This document shows positions 55,592 to 64,000 of a stretch of 64,000 bases of DNA, piece by piece. Under the pieces are notes generated by a model. The model saw only the letters and a program-made list of their open reading frames with translations. It was not told where the DNA came from and did no database searches. The stretch spans positions 3,737,001 to 3,801,000 of the forward strand of contig NZ_CP090423.1 in NCBI RefSeq assembly GCF_023518235.1, read 5' to 3'. Both the position numbers and the translations under genes were made by a program. Each line of letters starts with the position of its first letter. Within the stretch, counting starts at the first letter, position 1. The DNA is from Stenotrophomonas maltophilia (lineage in GTDB: Bacteria > Pseudomonadota > Gammaproteobacteria > Xanthomonadales > Xanthomonadaceae).

Positions 55592-56464
55592 TCATTCGCA
55601 GCCTTCGCGTCGCAGCGATTCGGGGAAGGAATAGGCCCAGGTCTTCGGGTCCAGGGTAAAGCGGTGTTCCTGCCGGACCTGCTTGCCGCCACAGGTGGTG
55701 CCGGTCTCCTCGATCAGCAGCGGCCAGACGCGCGCGCTGCGGTCGCTGTCGTCGAAACGCAGTGCGAAATCGATGCTGAAGCGGCGGGTGCGGCAGTCTT
55801 CGGCGGTGTCCGGGTCGGTGCCGGGACCCAGGTTGTCGCATTCGTACTGGGCGTCATTGTCGATATGGCTGCGCACGCTGCCACTGGCCACCAGGCCGTT
55901 CGGGCCCGGCAGGATCAGCGACTGCGAGAGCAGCGAGAAGCCCTGCCCGAACCAGCCGTCCTCGACCCTGAAGCCATAGAAGTCGCTGCCGGCGCGGACG
56001 ATGCTGGCGGTGCCGGGCTGGCCGCCGCTGCCGAAGCGCTCGCCGGTCAGTTCACTGGTCACCTCGAAGCCATCGCCCTTGGGGCGCAACACATAGAAGT
56101 CGATCGTTCCCGGGTCGATGTGTGCGCCTTCGGACAGTGCGCCGCAGACCGCCAGCAACTGCTGCCAGCTGCCACCGCTCACCACCGGTTGCTCGGCGCA
56201 GACCTGCCAGTCCATCGGGCGGGTTTCGCCGTCGTCGATCCAGCTGCCGTGCCATTGCCCGGAGAGCCTGGCGTTCTTGCCGTAGCGCTGGACCAGGAAG
56301 GCCTGCAGCCGCGCGGTGCGGCTGATCTGCGCCGTCGGCTCGGCAGGGGCCGCAGGGGCGGCCGGCGGCGCAGGCGCGGGGGCCGCTGCAGGCTTGCACC
56401 CGGCCAGCATGGCGGCGCCCGCGAGGGCGAGCACGGCCAGCGATTTCAGTGAGACTGCGGACAT
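55592..56464 (-). CDS. Putative lipoprotein between purH and purD
   Basis: A 290-residue protein. The signal sequence ends in a lipobox (AAMLAGC, Cys23), followed by a Pro/Ala-rich linker (24-45) and a soluble domain with about six cysteines (for example CGALSEG, YECDNLG, EDCRTRR, TTCGGK, REGCE), which may form disulfides in the periplasm. I do not recognise a family. It begins 16 bp after the purH stop and ends 58 bp before the purD start, so it is probably co-transcribed with the purine genes, although no link to purine metabolism is apparent. Confidence 0.75.
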   Translation of the reverse strand: MSAVSLKSLAVLALAGAAMLAGCKPAAAPAPAPPAAPAAPAEPTAQISRTARLQAFLVQRYGKNARLSGQWHGSWIDDGETRPMDWQVCAEQPVVSGGSWQQLLAVCGALSEGAHIDPGTIDFYVLRPKGDGFEVTSELTGERFGSGGQPGTASIVRAGSDFYGFRVEDGWFGQGFSLLSQSLILPGPNGLVASGSVRSHIDNDAQYECDNLGPGTDPDTAEDCRTRRFSIDFALRFDDSDRSARVWPLLIEETGTTCGGKQVRQEHRFTLDPKTWAYSFPESLRREGCE

Positions 56465-56480
56465 CCGTGTCGCTCCAGCA

Positions 56481-58064
56481 TCAGTGGCGGAAGTGGCGTA
56501 CGCCGGTGAACACCATGGCCAGGCCATGTTCGTCGGCGGCGGCGATCACTTCGGCGTCGCGCATCGAACCGCCCGGCTGGATCACCGCCTTGATGCCGGC
56601 GGCGGCGGCGGCATCGATGCCATCGCGGAACGGGAAGAACGCATCGGAGGCCATCACCGAACCTTCGACCACCAGGTTCGCGTCAGCGGCCTTGATGCCG
56701 GCGATGCGCGCCGAGTACACGCGGCTCATCTGCCCGGCACCGACACCGATGGTGCGGTTGTCCTTGGCGTAGACGATCGCGTTGGACTTCACGAACTTGG
56801 CGACCTTCCAGGCGAACAGCAGGTCGGTGAACTGCTTGTCGGTCGGTGCCAGCTTGCTGACCACCTTCAGCTCATCGCGGGTCATGCCGCGGTTGTCCGA
56901 GGACTGCAGCAGCAGGCCTGAGCCGACCCGCTTGCTGTCGAAGTTGTTCAGGCCATCACCGTGCGGGATGCGCAGCACGCGCACGTTGGCCTTCTTCTGC
57001 GCGTATTCCAGCGCGGCCGGCTCGTAGTCCGGGGCGATCAGCACTTCGACGAACTGGCGGTCCAGGATCACCTTGGCGGTGGCGGCGTCCAGCGGCGTGT
57101 TGAAGGCGATGATGCCGCCGAAGGCGCTGGTCGGGTCGGTGGCGTAGGCCAGCTCGTAGGCATCGCCATTGCCGGCACCCACGGCCACGCCGCACGGGTT
57201 GGCGTGCTTGACGATGACGCAGGCCGGTGCATCGAACTGGCGCACGCATTCCCACGCCGCATCGGCATCGGCCAGGTTGTTGTAGCTCAGCTCCTTGCCC
57301 TGCAGCTGCTGGAAGGTGGCCAGCGTGCCCGGCACCGGGTACAGGTCGCGGTAGAACGCGCCGCTCTGGTGCGGGTTCTCGCCGTAGCGCAGGTCCATCA
57401 CCTTCACGAAGGTGGAGTTCATCTGCGCCGGGTACTCGGCACGCGCCGGTACGGCGGCGTCGGTGGCGGTGACCGCCGACAGGTAGTTGCTGATGGCCGC
57501 GTCGTACTGGGCCACGCGGTTGAACGCGGCCACCGAGAATGCGAAGCGGGTGGCCGCGCTCAGCTGGCCGTCGTTGGCGTCCAGCGAGGCCAGCAGTTCG
57601 GCGTACTGCGACGGGTCGGTGGCCACCGCTACGCGGGCGAAGTTCTTGGCCGCCGAGCGCAGCATGGCCGGGCCGCCGATGTCGATGTTCTCCACCGCGT
57701 CGGCCAGGGTGCAGTCGGCCTTGGCGGTGACCGCCTCGAACGGGTACAGGTTCAGCACCAGCAGGTCGATGGCGCCGATGCCATGCTCGGCCATCACCGC
57801 ATCATCCAGGCCCGAACGACCCAGCAGGCCACCGTGCACCATCGGGTGCAGGGTCTTGACCCGGCCGTCCATCATTTCCGGGAAGCCGGTGACCTCGGCC
57901 ACGTCCTTCACCGCCAGGCCGGCATCGCGGATCGCCTTGGCGGTGCCGCCGGTGGACAGCAGCTCCACGCCGCGTGCCGCCAGCGCAGTGGCCAGCTCGA
58001 CCAGACCGGTCTTGTCGGAAACGGAGAGGAGGGCCCGGCGGACGGGCAACAGATCAGCAGTCAT
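56481..58064 (-). CDS. purH: Bifunctional AICAR transformylase/IMP cyclohydrolase PurH
   Basis: A 527-residue protein. The N-terminal MGS-like IMP cyclohydrolase domain (about 5-150) includes [17 protein letters not shown] and [16 protein letters not shown]. The AICAR transformylase domain includes [16 protein letters not shown], the catalytic [15 protein letters not shown] and [15 protein letters not shown]. It catalyses the last two steps of IMP synthesis. Start at ATG 58064. A TACAAT box at 58096-58101 (minus strand) could be its -10 element. Confidence 0.97.
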   Translation of the reverse strand: MTADLLPVRRALLSVSDKTGLVELATALAARGVELLSTGGTAKAIRDAGLAVKDVAEVTGFPEMMDGRVKTLHPMVHGGLLGRSGLDDAVMAEHGIGAIDLLVLNLYPFEAVTAKADCTLADAVENIDIGGPAMLRSAAKNFARVAVATDPSQYAELLASLDANDGQLSAATRFAFSVAAFNRVAQYDAAISNYLSAVTATDAAVPARAEYPAQMNSTFVKVMDLRYGENPHQSGAFYRDLYPVPGTLATFQQLQGKELSYNNLADADAAWECVRQFDAPACVIVKHANPCGVAVGAGNGDAYELAYATDPTSAFGGIIAFNTPLDAATAKVILDRQFVEVLIAPDYEPAALEYAQKKANVRVLRIPHGDGLNNFDSKRVGSGLLLQSSDNRGMTRDELKVVSKLAPTDKQFTDLLFAWKVAKFVKSNAIVYAKDNRTIGVGAGQMSRVYSARIAGIKAADANLVVEGSVMASDAFFPFRDGIDAAAAAGIKAVIQPGGSMRDAEVIAAADEHGLAMVFTGVRHFRH

Positions 58065-58149
58065 GGGACAGAATCGGCAGCGGAGCGGGGCCGATATTGT
58101 AGGCGGTGGGGGCCGGTGGCGGGCGCCGCCGGGCGAAATCGGCGGCCGG

Positions 58150-58184
58150 CACCGGGCTGTGGCCGCCTTCGGCACAGCCCGGTG
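58150..58184. repeat. 12-bp perfect hairpin between purH and the lipid operon
   Basis: CACCGGGCTGTG and CACAGCCCGGTG flank an 11-nt loop. It lies in the 209-bp divergent space and could be a regulatory element for either direction. There is no T-run. Confidence 0.55.
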
Positions 58185-58273
58185 GGCCGCAGACTGCAAG
58201 CAATCCGATGCGGCGGCACCGCCCCGATCGGGTAGGCTGTGCCCGGACTGCCAAGGATCCGCAGGGACAGATC

Positions 58274-58891
58274 GTGTCGATCTATGCATTGAAAGGACGT
58301 TTCCAGGACCTGTTGCGTCCGGCCGTGCGCGGCCTGTACCGCACAGGTATCACCGCCAATGCGGTGACCGTGGCCGCCGCCGTGGTCTCGGTGCTGGTGG
58401 CCGCCGCGGTGTGGTGCTGCGCGCCGGCGCAGCCATGGCTGTACCTGCTGCTGCCGCTGTGGATGCTGCTGCGCATGGCGCTCAACGCCGTGGACGGCAT
58501 GCTGGCCCGCGAGTTCGGCCAGCAGTCGCGGCTGGGCGCCTATCTGAACGAATTGTGCGATGTGATCGCCGACGCGGCGCTGTACCTGAGCCTGTTGAGC
58601 GTGCCGGGCGTGCGGCCGGAGGCCCTGTGGCTGCTGGCCTGGACGGCGGCGCTGAGCGAATACGCCGGCGTACTGGGGCTGATGGTCGGTGCCAGCCGCC
58701 GCTATGACGGCCCGATGGGGAAAAGTGACCGTGCCTTCGTGATCGGCGCGCTGGGCCTGCTGCTGGCGTTTGGCTGGGGGGGTGCACTGACGGTCAGCGC
58801 CGTGGCCGCGGCCATGGCAGCGCTGTGCGTGCTGACGATGATCAACCGCGTGCGCCGCGGGCTGCAGGAAGCGGCGGCGTCGCCGCAGTAA
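58274..58891 (+). CDS. CDP-alcohol phosphatidyltransferase family protein (YnbA-like)
   Basis: A 205-residue membrane protein with about six helices. The CDP-OH-P motif reads N-x2-DG-x2-AR-x8-G-x3-N-x3-D (residues 71-96). Canonical enzymes have Asp at both positions where this has Asn71 and Asn92. The GTG start at 58274 fits the family's length. The family joins CDP-diacylglycerol to a hydroxyl acceptor such as glycerol phosphate, inositol or serine. It is the first gene of an operon resembling E. coli ynbABCD. The alcohol acceptor is unknown, and activity should not be assumed given the substitutions. Confidence 0.85.
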   Translation: MSIYALKGRFQDLLRPAVRGLYRTGITANAVTVAAAVVSVLVAAAVWCCAPAQPWLYLLLPLWMLLRMALNAVDGMLAREFGQQSRLGAYLNELCDVIADAALYLSLLSVPGVRPEALWLLAWTAALSEYAGVLGLMVGASRRYDGPMGKSDRAFVIGALGLLLAFGWGGALTVSAVAAAMAALCVLTMINRVRRGLQEAAASPQ

Positions 58892-58925
58892 TCAAGTACA
58901 CACAACAAGACAATCAGGAGATTGC

Positions 58926-60677
58926 ATGCGTCAGGCGCAGGAACGGGAATTCCACAGCTTCGACCAGGTACCGCTGTTCTACCGGTACTGGCCGGGCACC
59001 ACTGCAACCCCGGCCACCAAGGCCATCGTGCTGCTGCACCGCGGCCACGAGCATTCCGGCCGGGTCACCCATCTGGTCGATGAACTGGACCTGCCCGATA
59101 CGGCTTTCTTCGCCTGGGACGCGCGCGGCAATGGGCGTTCGCCGGGCGTGCGTGGCGATGCCCCTGGATTCCCTGCGCTGGTGCGTGACCTGGACAGTTT
59201 CATCGCGCACATCGGTGCCGAGCACGGCATCGCGGTGGACGACATCGTGGTGATCGCGCAGAGCGTGGGCGCGGTCGTTGCCGCCACCTGGGTGCATGAC
59301 TACGCGCCGCGCCTGCGCGCGCTGGTGATGGCCTCGCCGGCGTTCAAGGTGAAGCTGTACGTGCCGTTCGCACGGCCGGGCCTGGCGTTGATGCAGAAAC
59401 TGCGCGGCAATTTCTTCGTCAACAGCTACGTCAAGCCGCAGTGGCTGACCCATGACCCGGCACGGGTGGAGAGCTACCGCACCGATCCGTTGATCACCCG
59501 GCCGATCTCGGTGCGCGTGCTGCTGGGCCTGTACGAGGCCGCCGACCGCATCGTGGCCGATGCACAGGCGATCAGCGTGCCGGTGCAGCTGCTGGTGTCC
59601 GGTTCGGACTTCGTGGTGCACCGTGGCCCGCAGGATCGCTTCTACGAACGCCTGTCGAGTCCGATCAAGGAGCGCGTGCACCTGCCGGGCTTCTTCCACG
59701 ACACCCTGGGCGAACGTGATCGCGCGCCCGCACTGGCGCGCATCCGCAGCTTCATCCAGGCACGTTTTGCCGAACCGCTGCGCGAGGTGTCGCGGCGCGA
59801 TGCGCACCGTCATGGCCCGACCTTCGAAGAATCCGAGATTCTGTCGTGGCCGCCCGAACGCAACAGCCTGGCGGATCTGCGTTGGCGCGTGGTGCGCGGT
59901 GGCCTGCGCTTCGGTGGCACGTTGTCTGAAGGCATCGCGCTGGGCCTGCAGACCGGTTTCGATTCGGGCAGCACGCTGGATTACATCTACCGCGACCAGG
60001 CACGCGGCAAGGGCCCGTTGGGGCGCATGGTCGACCGCAACTACCTCGATGCGATCGGCTGGCGCGGCATCCGCGTGCGTGGCCAGCACCTGCAGGAACT
60101 GCTGCGCGATGCTGCCCAGCGCCTGCGCGGGCAGGGCACGCCGGTGCGTGTGCTGGACGTCGCCGCCGGTCATGGCCGCTATGTGCTGGAAGCGTTGGGC
60201 CAGGGCGAACAGCGCGCCGAGCGCATCGTGCTGCGTGACTTCAGCGGTCTGAACGTGACCCAGGGCCAGGCCTTGATTGAACGCCTGGGGGCGGCCGATA
60301 TCGCCCGCTTCGAGCAGGGCGATGCGTTCGATCCGGCGCAGCTGGCACAGGTGGACCCGGCGCCGACGCTGGCGGTGGTGTCGGGCCTGTACGAACTGTT
60401 CCCGGACAACGACGCGGTGCTGCGCTCGCTGCGGGGCATTGCCGCAACCGTGCCGGTGGGCGGTTACCTGGCCTACACCGGCCAGCCCTGGCACCCGCAG
60501 CTGGAATTCATCGCCCGCGCGCTGACCAGCCATCGCGGTGGCGCCGCGTGGGTGATGCGCCGCCGTACCCAGCAGGAGATGGATGAGCTGGTGCGCCTGG
60601 CTGGTTTCGAGAAGGTGGCCCAGCGCATCGACGACTTCGGCATCTTCACCGTGTCGCTGGCACGTCGGGCTGCGTGA
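58926..60677 (+). CDS. Bifunctional alpha/beta hydrolase and SAM-dependent methyltransferase (YnbC-like)
   Basis: A 583-residue, two-domain protein. Residues 10-290 are an alpha/beta hydrolase with LLHRGHEHSGR, WDARGNGRSPG and a nucleophile elbow AQSVG (Ser113), resembling monoacylglycerol lipases. Residues about 380-583 are a class I methyltransferase with motif I VLDVAAGHG (about 409-417). E. coli YnbC has the same length and layout. It could deacylate and methylate lipids or headgroups. GGAG lies upstream of the ATG; the stop overlaps the next start. Confidence 0.87.
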   Translation: MRQAQEREFHSFDQVPLFYRYWPGTTATPATKAIVLLHRGHEHSGRVTHLVDELDLPDTAFFAWDARGNGRSPGVRGDAPGFPALVRDLDSFIAHIGAEHGIAVDDIVVIAQSVGAVVAATWVHDYAPRLRALVMASPAFKVKLYVPFARPGLALMQKLRGNFFVNSYVKPQWLTHDPARVESYRTDPLITRPISVRVLLGLYEAADRIVADAQAISVPVQLLVSGSDFVVHRGPQDRFYERLSSPIKERVHLPGFFHDTLGERDRAPALARIRSFIQARFAEPLREVSRRDAHRHGPTFEESEILSWPPERNSLADLRWRVVRGGLRFGGTLSEGIALGLQTGFDSGSTLDYIYRDQARGKGPLGRMVDRNYLDAIGWRGIRVRGQHLQELLRDAAQRLRGQGTPVRVLDVAAGHGRYVLEALGQGEQRAERIVLRDFSGLNVTQGQALIERLGAADIARFEQGDAFDPAQLAQVDPAPTLAVVSGLYELFPDNDAVLRSLRGIAATVPVGGYLAYTGQPWHPQLEFIARALTSHRGGAAWVMRRRTQQEMDELVRLAGFEKVAQRIDDFGIFTVSLARRAA

Positions 60678-62005
60678 TGGTGACGCTGGCGGCAACCCCG
60701 ATGGCTGTGGAGGGGCGCCCCTGGCGGCGCGCCCTGCTGTGGCTGGCCCTGCTGGGGCCGTTCTTCTTTGCCAGCTACGGCTTCGCCAACTGGATGGCCG
60801 GTCGCCATGCCGAACTGCCGGTGATGGCGTTCGCTTGGGAGACGCGCATTCCCTTCGTGCCGTGGACGATCGTGCCGTACTGGTCGATCGACCTGTTCTA
60901 CGCGGTCTCCTTCTTCCTGTGCCGGCAACGTCTGGAACTGGACCGGCATGCGCTGCGCCTGCTCAGTGCACAGCTGATCGCGGTGACCTGCTTCCTGCTG
61001 TGGCCGTTGCGTTTCAGTTTCCAGCGGCCGGAGATCGGTGGTGTGTTCGGCTGGCTGTTCGACGTGTTGCTGGGCTTCGACAAGCCGTTCAACCAGGCAC
61101 CGTCGCTGCACATCGTGCTGCTGATCGTGCTGTGGGTGAAGTTCGCGCAGTACCTGCACGGCGTGTGGCGCTGGGTGCTGCACGTGTGGGCACTGTTGAT
61201 CGGCGTTTCGGTGCTGACCACGTTCCAGCACCATTTCATCGACATCCCGACCGGTTTGCTGGCCGGTTGGTTGTGCGTCTGGCTGTGGCCGGAGCGGGGC
61301 ACGCCACCGTTGCGGGCCTGGCGCACCGTGCGTGATGCCAAACGGTGGCGATTGGCCGCGCTGTACCTGCTGGGGGCCGCAGCGTTGCTGGTGCCGGTGG
61401 TGGTGCTGCACGGTGCCGCGCTGTGGCTGCTGTGGCCGGTAGTGTCGCTGCTGCTGGTGGCGCTGGCCTATGCCGGGCTGGGCACGGCGGTGTTCCAGAA
61501 ACGCGCCGATGGACGCCTGAGCATGGCCGCGCGCTGGCTGCTGGCACCTTATCTGGCAGCTGCATGGATCAATTCGCGGTTGTGGACGCGACGCGCGCCG
61601 CAGCCGGTGCCGGTGCTGGACGGCGTGTGGCTGGGCCGCATTCCCCACGGCGCATTGCCGCCGCCGCTGGTAGGCGTGGTGGACGCCTGCGCCGAGCTGT
61701 CCTGCCACGCACCGGGCGCCACCTGTTTCCGCGTGCCGATGCTGGATCTGGTGGTGCCAGAGCCGGAGCAGCTGCGCGAAGCGGCCGAGGCCATCGAGCG
61801 CCTGCGCACGCACGGGCCGGTGCTGGTGTGCTGCGCGCTGGGTTACTCGCGCAGTGCGGCCTCGGTGGCGACCTGGTTGCTGCTTACTGGCCGCGCCGTC
61901 GACGCCGATGCGGCCGTCGCGATCGTGCGTGCAGCACGTCCGGGCATCGTGCTGGGCCAAGCGCACCTGCGCGCGATCACCGTTGCCGCCGGAGACCCTG
62001 CATGA
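60677..62005 (+). CDS. PAP2-type phosphatase fused to a dual-specificity phosphatase domain (YnbD-like)
   Basis: A 442-residue protein. The N-terminal part (20-290) has about eight membrane helices with PAP2 motifs: QAPSLH, and HHFIDIPTGLLAGW carrying the second catalytic His. The C-terminal part (about 310-442) is a protein-tyrosine-phosphatase-like domain with CALGYSR at 386-392, a full C-x5-R site; the usual preceding His is Cys385. It may remove the phosphate from a phosphatidyl-alcohol phosphate, the last step of a phospholipid pathway. The ATG overlaps the previous stop (TGATG). Confidence 0.87.
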   Translation: MVTLAATPMAVEGRPWRRALLWLALLGPFFFASYGFANWMAGRHAELPVMAFAWETRIPFVPWTIVPYWSIDLFYAVSFFLCRQRLELDRHALRLLSAQLIAVTCFLLWPLRFSFQRPEIGGVFGWLFDVLLGFDKPFNQAPSLHIVLLIVLWVKFAQYLHGVWRWVLHVWALLIGVSVLTTFQHHFIDIPTGLLAGWLCVWLWPERGTPPLRAWRTVRDAKRWRLAALYLLGAAALLVPVVVLHGAALWLLWPVVSLLLVALAYAGLGTAVFQKRADGRLSMAARWLLAPYLAAAWINSRLWTRRAPQPVPVLDGVWLGRIPHGALPPPLVGVVDACAELSCHAPGATCFRVPMLDLVVPEPEQLREAAEAIERLRTHGPVLVCCALGYSRSAASVATWLLLTGRAVDADAAVAIVRAARPGIVLGQAHLRAITVAAGDPA

Positions 62006-62439
62006 GCGCGACGCCTGACATTGCGGCCATGCAGCTGCTGCTGCGGCTGGGGCGTTGGCCGGCAAGCCTGTCGCAGGGGCTGCTGCTGGCGGCATTGCTG
62101 CTGCTCGGCATCGAGCCGGGGCTGGCGATGCTTGCCGCCGGCCTGTTGCTGCTCAGCGTGGTGGCAGGAATCGCCCAGGCCTATCACGCGTGGCGGGTGG
62201 CGCTGGATGCCAGCCTGCTGCGGTTGCTGCGCGATGAAGGCTTGAAGGATGAGGCCGCGGCGCAACGCATCGACCGGCTGCTGCATGACACTGGACTGCG
62301 CCGCGCACCGGACGCGGAACCGCCGCGGGGCTGGGATCTGCGCTGGGCCGGCATGCGCCGCCTGCTGCTGCGCCAGTACCTGCTGACGGCGGTGCAGTTG
62401 GTGCTGGTACTGCTGGCTGTGCTGTGGCCGCAGACGTGA
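62002..62439 (+). CDS. Small membrane protein of the lipid operon, function unknown
   Basis: A 145-residue protein with two membrane helices in the N-terminal half (about 22-38 and 40-60) and one at the C-terminus (about 125-142). Between them is a soluble helical segment, LRDEGLKDEAAAQRIDRLLHDTGLRR. I do not recognise a family. Its start overlaps the previous stop (ATGA), and the acyltransferase begins 13 bp after it, so it is certainly in the operon. It may hold the enzymes together at the membrane; that is a guess. Confidence 0.75.
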   Translation: MSATPDIAAMQLLLRLGRWPASLSQGLLLAALLLLGIEPGLAMLAAGLLLLSVVAGIAQAYHAWRVALDASLLRLLRDEGLKDEAAAQRIDRLLHDTGLRRAPDAEPPRGWDLRWAGMRRLLLRQYLLTAVQLVLVLLAVLWPQT

Positions 62440-62452
62440 ACGGGAGGGATGG

Positions 62453-63082
62453 ATGTTCGCCGAACTGATTGCGCGCGCCTGCAGTGGTGCGATCCACGTG
62501 GTGACCGGCGCGCGTGCGCTGTGGATCGGCTGCGCGCCGTCCAGCGAGCACCGCGTCTACTACGGCAACCACGCCAGCCACGGTGACTTCGTGCTGATCT
62601 GGTCGTCGATGCCACCGGCCCTGCGCCGCCAGGTGCGTCCGGTGGCGGCGGCCGAGTACTGGCAGCGCGATGGCCTGCGCCGCTACCTGATCGATGCGGT
62701 GTTCAACGGCGTGCTGGTCGAGCGCGAGGCCGGGCATCGCCAGCAGGACCCGTTGCAGGCGCTGCGCGAAGCGGTCGATGAAGGCTGTTCGCTGATCCTG
62801 TTCCCGGAAGGCACGCGCAACGTGGGCGATGAACCCCTGCTGCCGTTCAAGAGCGGCATCTACCACCTGGCCCGGCAACGGCCGGAACTGGAGTTCGTGC
62901 CGGTGTGGATCGACAACCTGAAGCGGGTGATGCCCAAGGGCCGCTTCCTGCCACTGCCGCTGCTGTGCACGGCCACCTTCGGTACGCCGTTGCGCCTGCA
63001 GGCCGATGAGGACAAGGCCGCGTTCCTGGCGCGCAGCCGCCAGGCGCTGCTGGATCTGGCGCCGAATGGGGGGCGTGCATGA
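62453..63082 (+). CDS. 1-acyl-sn-glycerol-3-phosphate acyltransferase (PlsC family)
   Basis: A 209-residue acyltransferase with motif I NHASHGD (His40, Asp45) and motif III FPEGTR (117-122), followed by PFKSGIYHLA. It would acylate lysophosphatidic acid to phosphatidic acid, the substrate of the next gene. E. coli ynbABCD lacks this gene, so it is a special feature of this operon. GGGAGG precedes the ATG; the stop overlaps the cytidylyltransferase start. Confidence 0.9.
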   Translation: MFAELIARACSGAIHVVTGARALWIGCAPSSEHRVYYGNHASHGDFVLIWSSMPPALRRQVRPVAAAEYWQRDGLRRYLIDAVFNGVLVEREAGHRQQDPLQALREAVDEGCSLILFPEGTRNVGDEPLLPFKSGIYHLARQRPELEFVPVWIDNLKRVMPKGRFLPLPLLCTATFGTPLRLQADEDKAAFLARSRQALLDLAPNGGRA

Positions 63083-64000
63083 GTTTCCTGATCGATGTTT
63101 CCAGCGACCTGGCAACCCAGAGCGTGGGCCAGCAGACCGGCCTGCTGTTCGCCGGTGTCGGCGCGGTGCTGGTGCTGGCCACGCTGGTGGCCGAGACCCT
63201 GCGCTGGCGCCAGCGCGGGCAGCCCAGCGCGGTCATCGCCAACCTGGTGTCACGCATCCGCGCGTGGTGGGTGATGGCGATCGTGGTCGGGCTGGCGCTG
63301 TTCTTCGGCCGTGCCGGCGTGATCGTGCTGTTCGCGATCATCTCGCTGTTCGCGCTGCGCGAGTTCATCACCCTGGCGCCGACCCGCTCGGGCGACTACT
63401 ACGCGCTGCTGGCCGCGTTCTACATCGTGCTGCCGTGGCAGTACTACCTGGTCTGGATCGACTGGTATGGCATGTACACGCTGCTGATTCCGGTCTATGC
63501 GTTCCTGTTCCTGCCGATCCTGTCCACCATTGGTGGCGATACCACGCACTACCTGGAGCGTACGGCCAAGGTGCAATGGGGGCTGATGATCTGCGTGTTC
63601 TGCATTTCGCATGTGCCGCTGCTGCTGAACCTGCATGTGCCCGGCCACGACCCGGCGCGCAACGTGCTGCTGTTCGCCTTCCTGGTGATCGTGGTGCAGT
63701 CCTCGGACGTGCTGCAGTACATCTGGGGCAAGCTGCTGGGCCGGCACCTGATCGCACCGAAGCTGTCGCCGTCGAAGACGGTGGAGGGGTTCGTGGGCGG
63801 GGTGCTGAGTGCCAGTGCGCTGGGCGCGGCGTTGTGGTGGATCACCCCGTTCACGCCGCTGCAGGCGTTCGGCCTGTCGCTGCTGATCAACCTGATGGGA
63901 TTCTGGGGCGGCCTGGTGATGTCGGCCATCAAGCGCGACCGTGGCATCAAGGACTGGGGCCACATGATCGAGGGCCACGGCGGCATGCTCGACCGGCTGG
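63079..64000 (+). CDS. Phosphatidate cytidylyltransferase (CdsA/YnbB-like), 3' end beyond the window edge
   Basis: 307 codons are visible. There are about eight membrane helices, and near the end of the window the full CDS signature, SAIKRDRGIKDWGHMIEGHG followed by GMLDR (residues 282-306). It makes CDP-diacylglycerol from phosphatidic acid and CTP, the substrate needed by the first gene of this operon. The start overlaps the acyltransferase stop (ATGA). It is probably a second, specialised CdsA, as the main one would be expected beside dxr/bamA. The window ends just after the signature. Confidence 0.9.
   Translation, partial: MSFLIDVSSDLATQSVGQQTGLLFAGVGAVLVLATLVAETLRWRQRGQPSAVIANLVSRIRAWWVMAIVVGLALFFGRAGVIVLFAIISLFALREFITLAPTRSGDYYALLAAFYIVLPWQYYLVWIDWYGMYTLLIPVYAFLFLPILSTIGGDTTHYLERTAKVQWGLMICVFCISHVPLLLNLHVPGHDPARNVLLFAFLVIVVQSSDVLQYIWGKLLGRHLIAPKLSPSKTVEGFVGGVLSASALGAALWWITPFTPLQAFGLSLLINLMGFWGGLVMSAIKRDRGIKDWGHMIEGHGGMLDRL

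Overview
The window is a GC-rich, gene-dense chromosomal segment from a Stenotrophomonas, most likely of the S. maltophilia complex (Xanthomonadaceae). Support comes from many GTAG-bounded palindromes of the SMAG type, an SmeIJK/MdtABC-like efflux operon with two RND permeases, TonB-dependent receptors of the Xanthomonas/Caulobacter kind, and core proteins that look xanthomonad throughout. I see no rRNA, tRNA, IS element, integrase or CRISPR array. The first gene (DUF4126) and the last (a CdsA-type cytidylyltransferase) are cut by the window edges.

Layout. 1-4280: small housekeeping genes (DUF6776-like, bactofilin, erpA, nudC, ampE). 4280-4865: a non-coding block of large hairpins. 4866-13430, all minus strand: DUF2752, two CD225/dispanin proteins, an MFS-acyltransferase fusion, an SDR dehydrogenase, a YccS-type FUSC protein and a TonB siderophore receptor. 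13787-21493: the MdtABC/SmeIJK efflux operon. 21681-27985: M20 amidohydrolase, a second hairpin block, queF, a LysM protein, a lipoprotein and monomeric isocitrate dehydrogenase. 28298-30631: a four-gene operon with a Ras-like GTPase and two roadblock proteins. 30778-35070: a lone KilA-N gene, aceK and a diguanylate cyclase. 35184-44899: a beta-glucan/beta-glucoside utilisation locus (cupin_8, TonB receptor, sugar MFS, LacI regulator, GH3 glucosidase) joined by shared LacI-type palindromes. 45054-49619: trxA-rho and divergent rhlB. 49749-54113: ftsE-ftsX-response regulator-ung-rpoH. 54250-58064: purH-lipoprotein-purD. 58274-64000: a tightly overlapped operon resembling E. coli ynbABCD, with an added acyltransferase and a small membrane protein.

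Genes that appear to work together: the lipid operon could take acylated glycerol phosphate through CDP-diacylglycerol to a phospholipid with an unknown headgroup. The GTPase operon resembles actinobacterial conservons and MglA/MglB polarity switches. The glucan locus combines outer-membrane uptake, periplasmic hydrolysis, inner-membrane transport and a local repressor. rpoH shows a sigma-E-like promoter and a 10-bp hairpin just before its start codon.

The most unusual non-coding structure is a family of long hairpins at about 4.36-4.80 kb and 23.08-23.44 kb. Their stems are perfect but differ between copies, while three of the four share a closely related 52-nt loop, present in both orientations.
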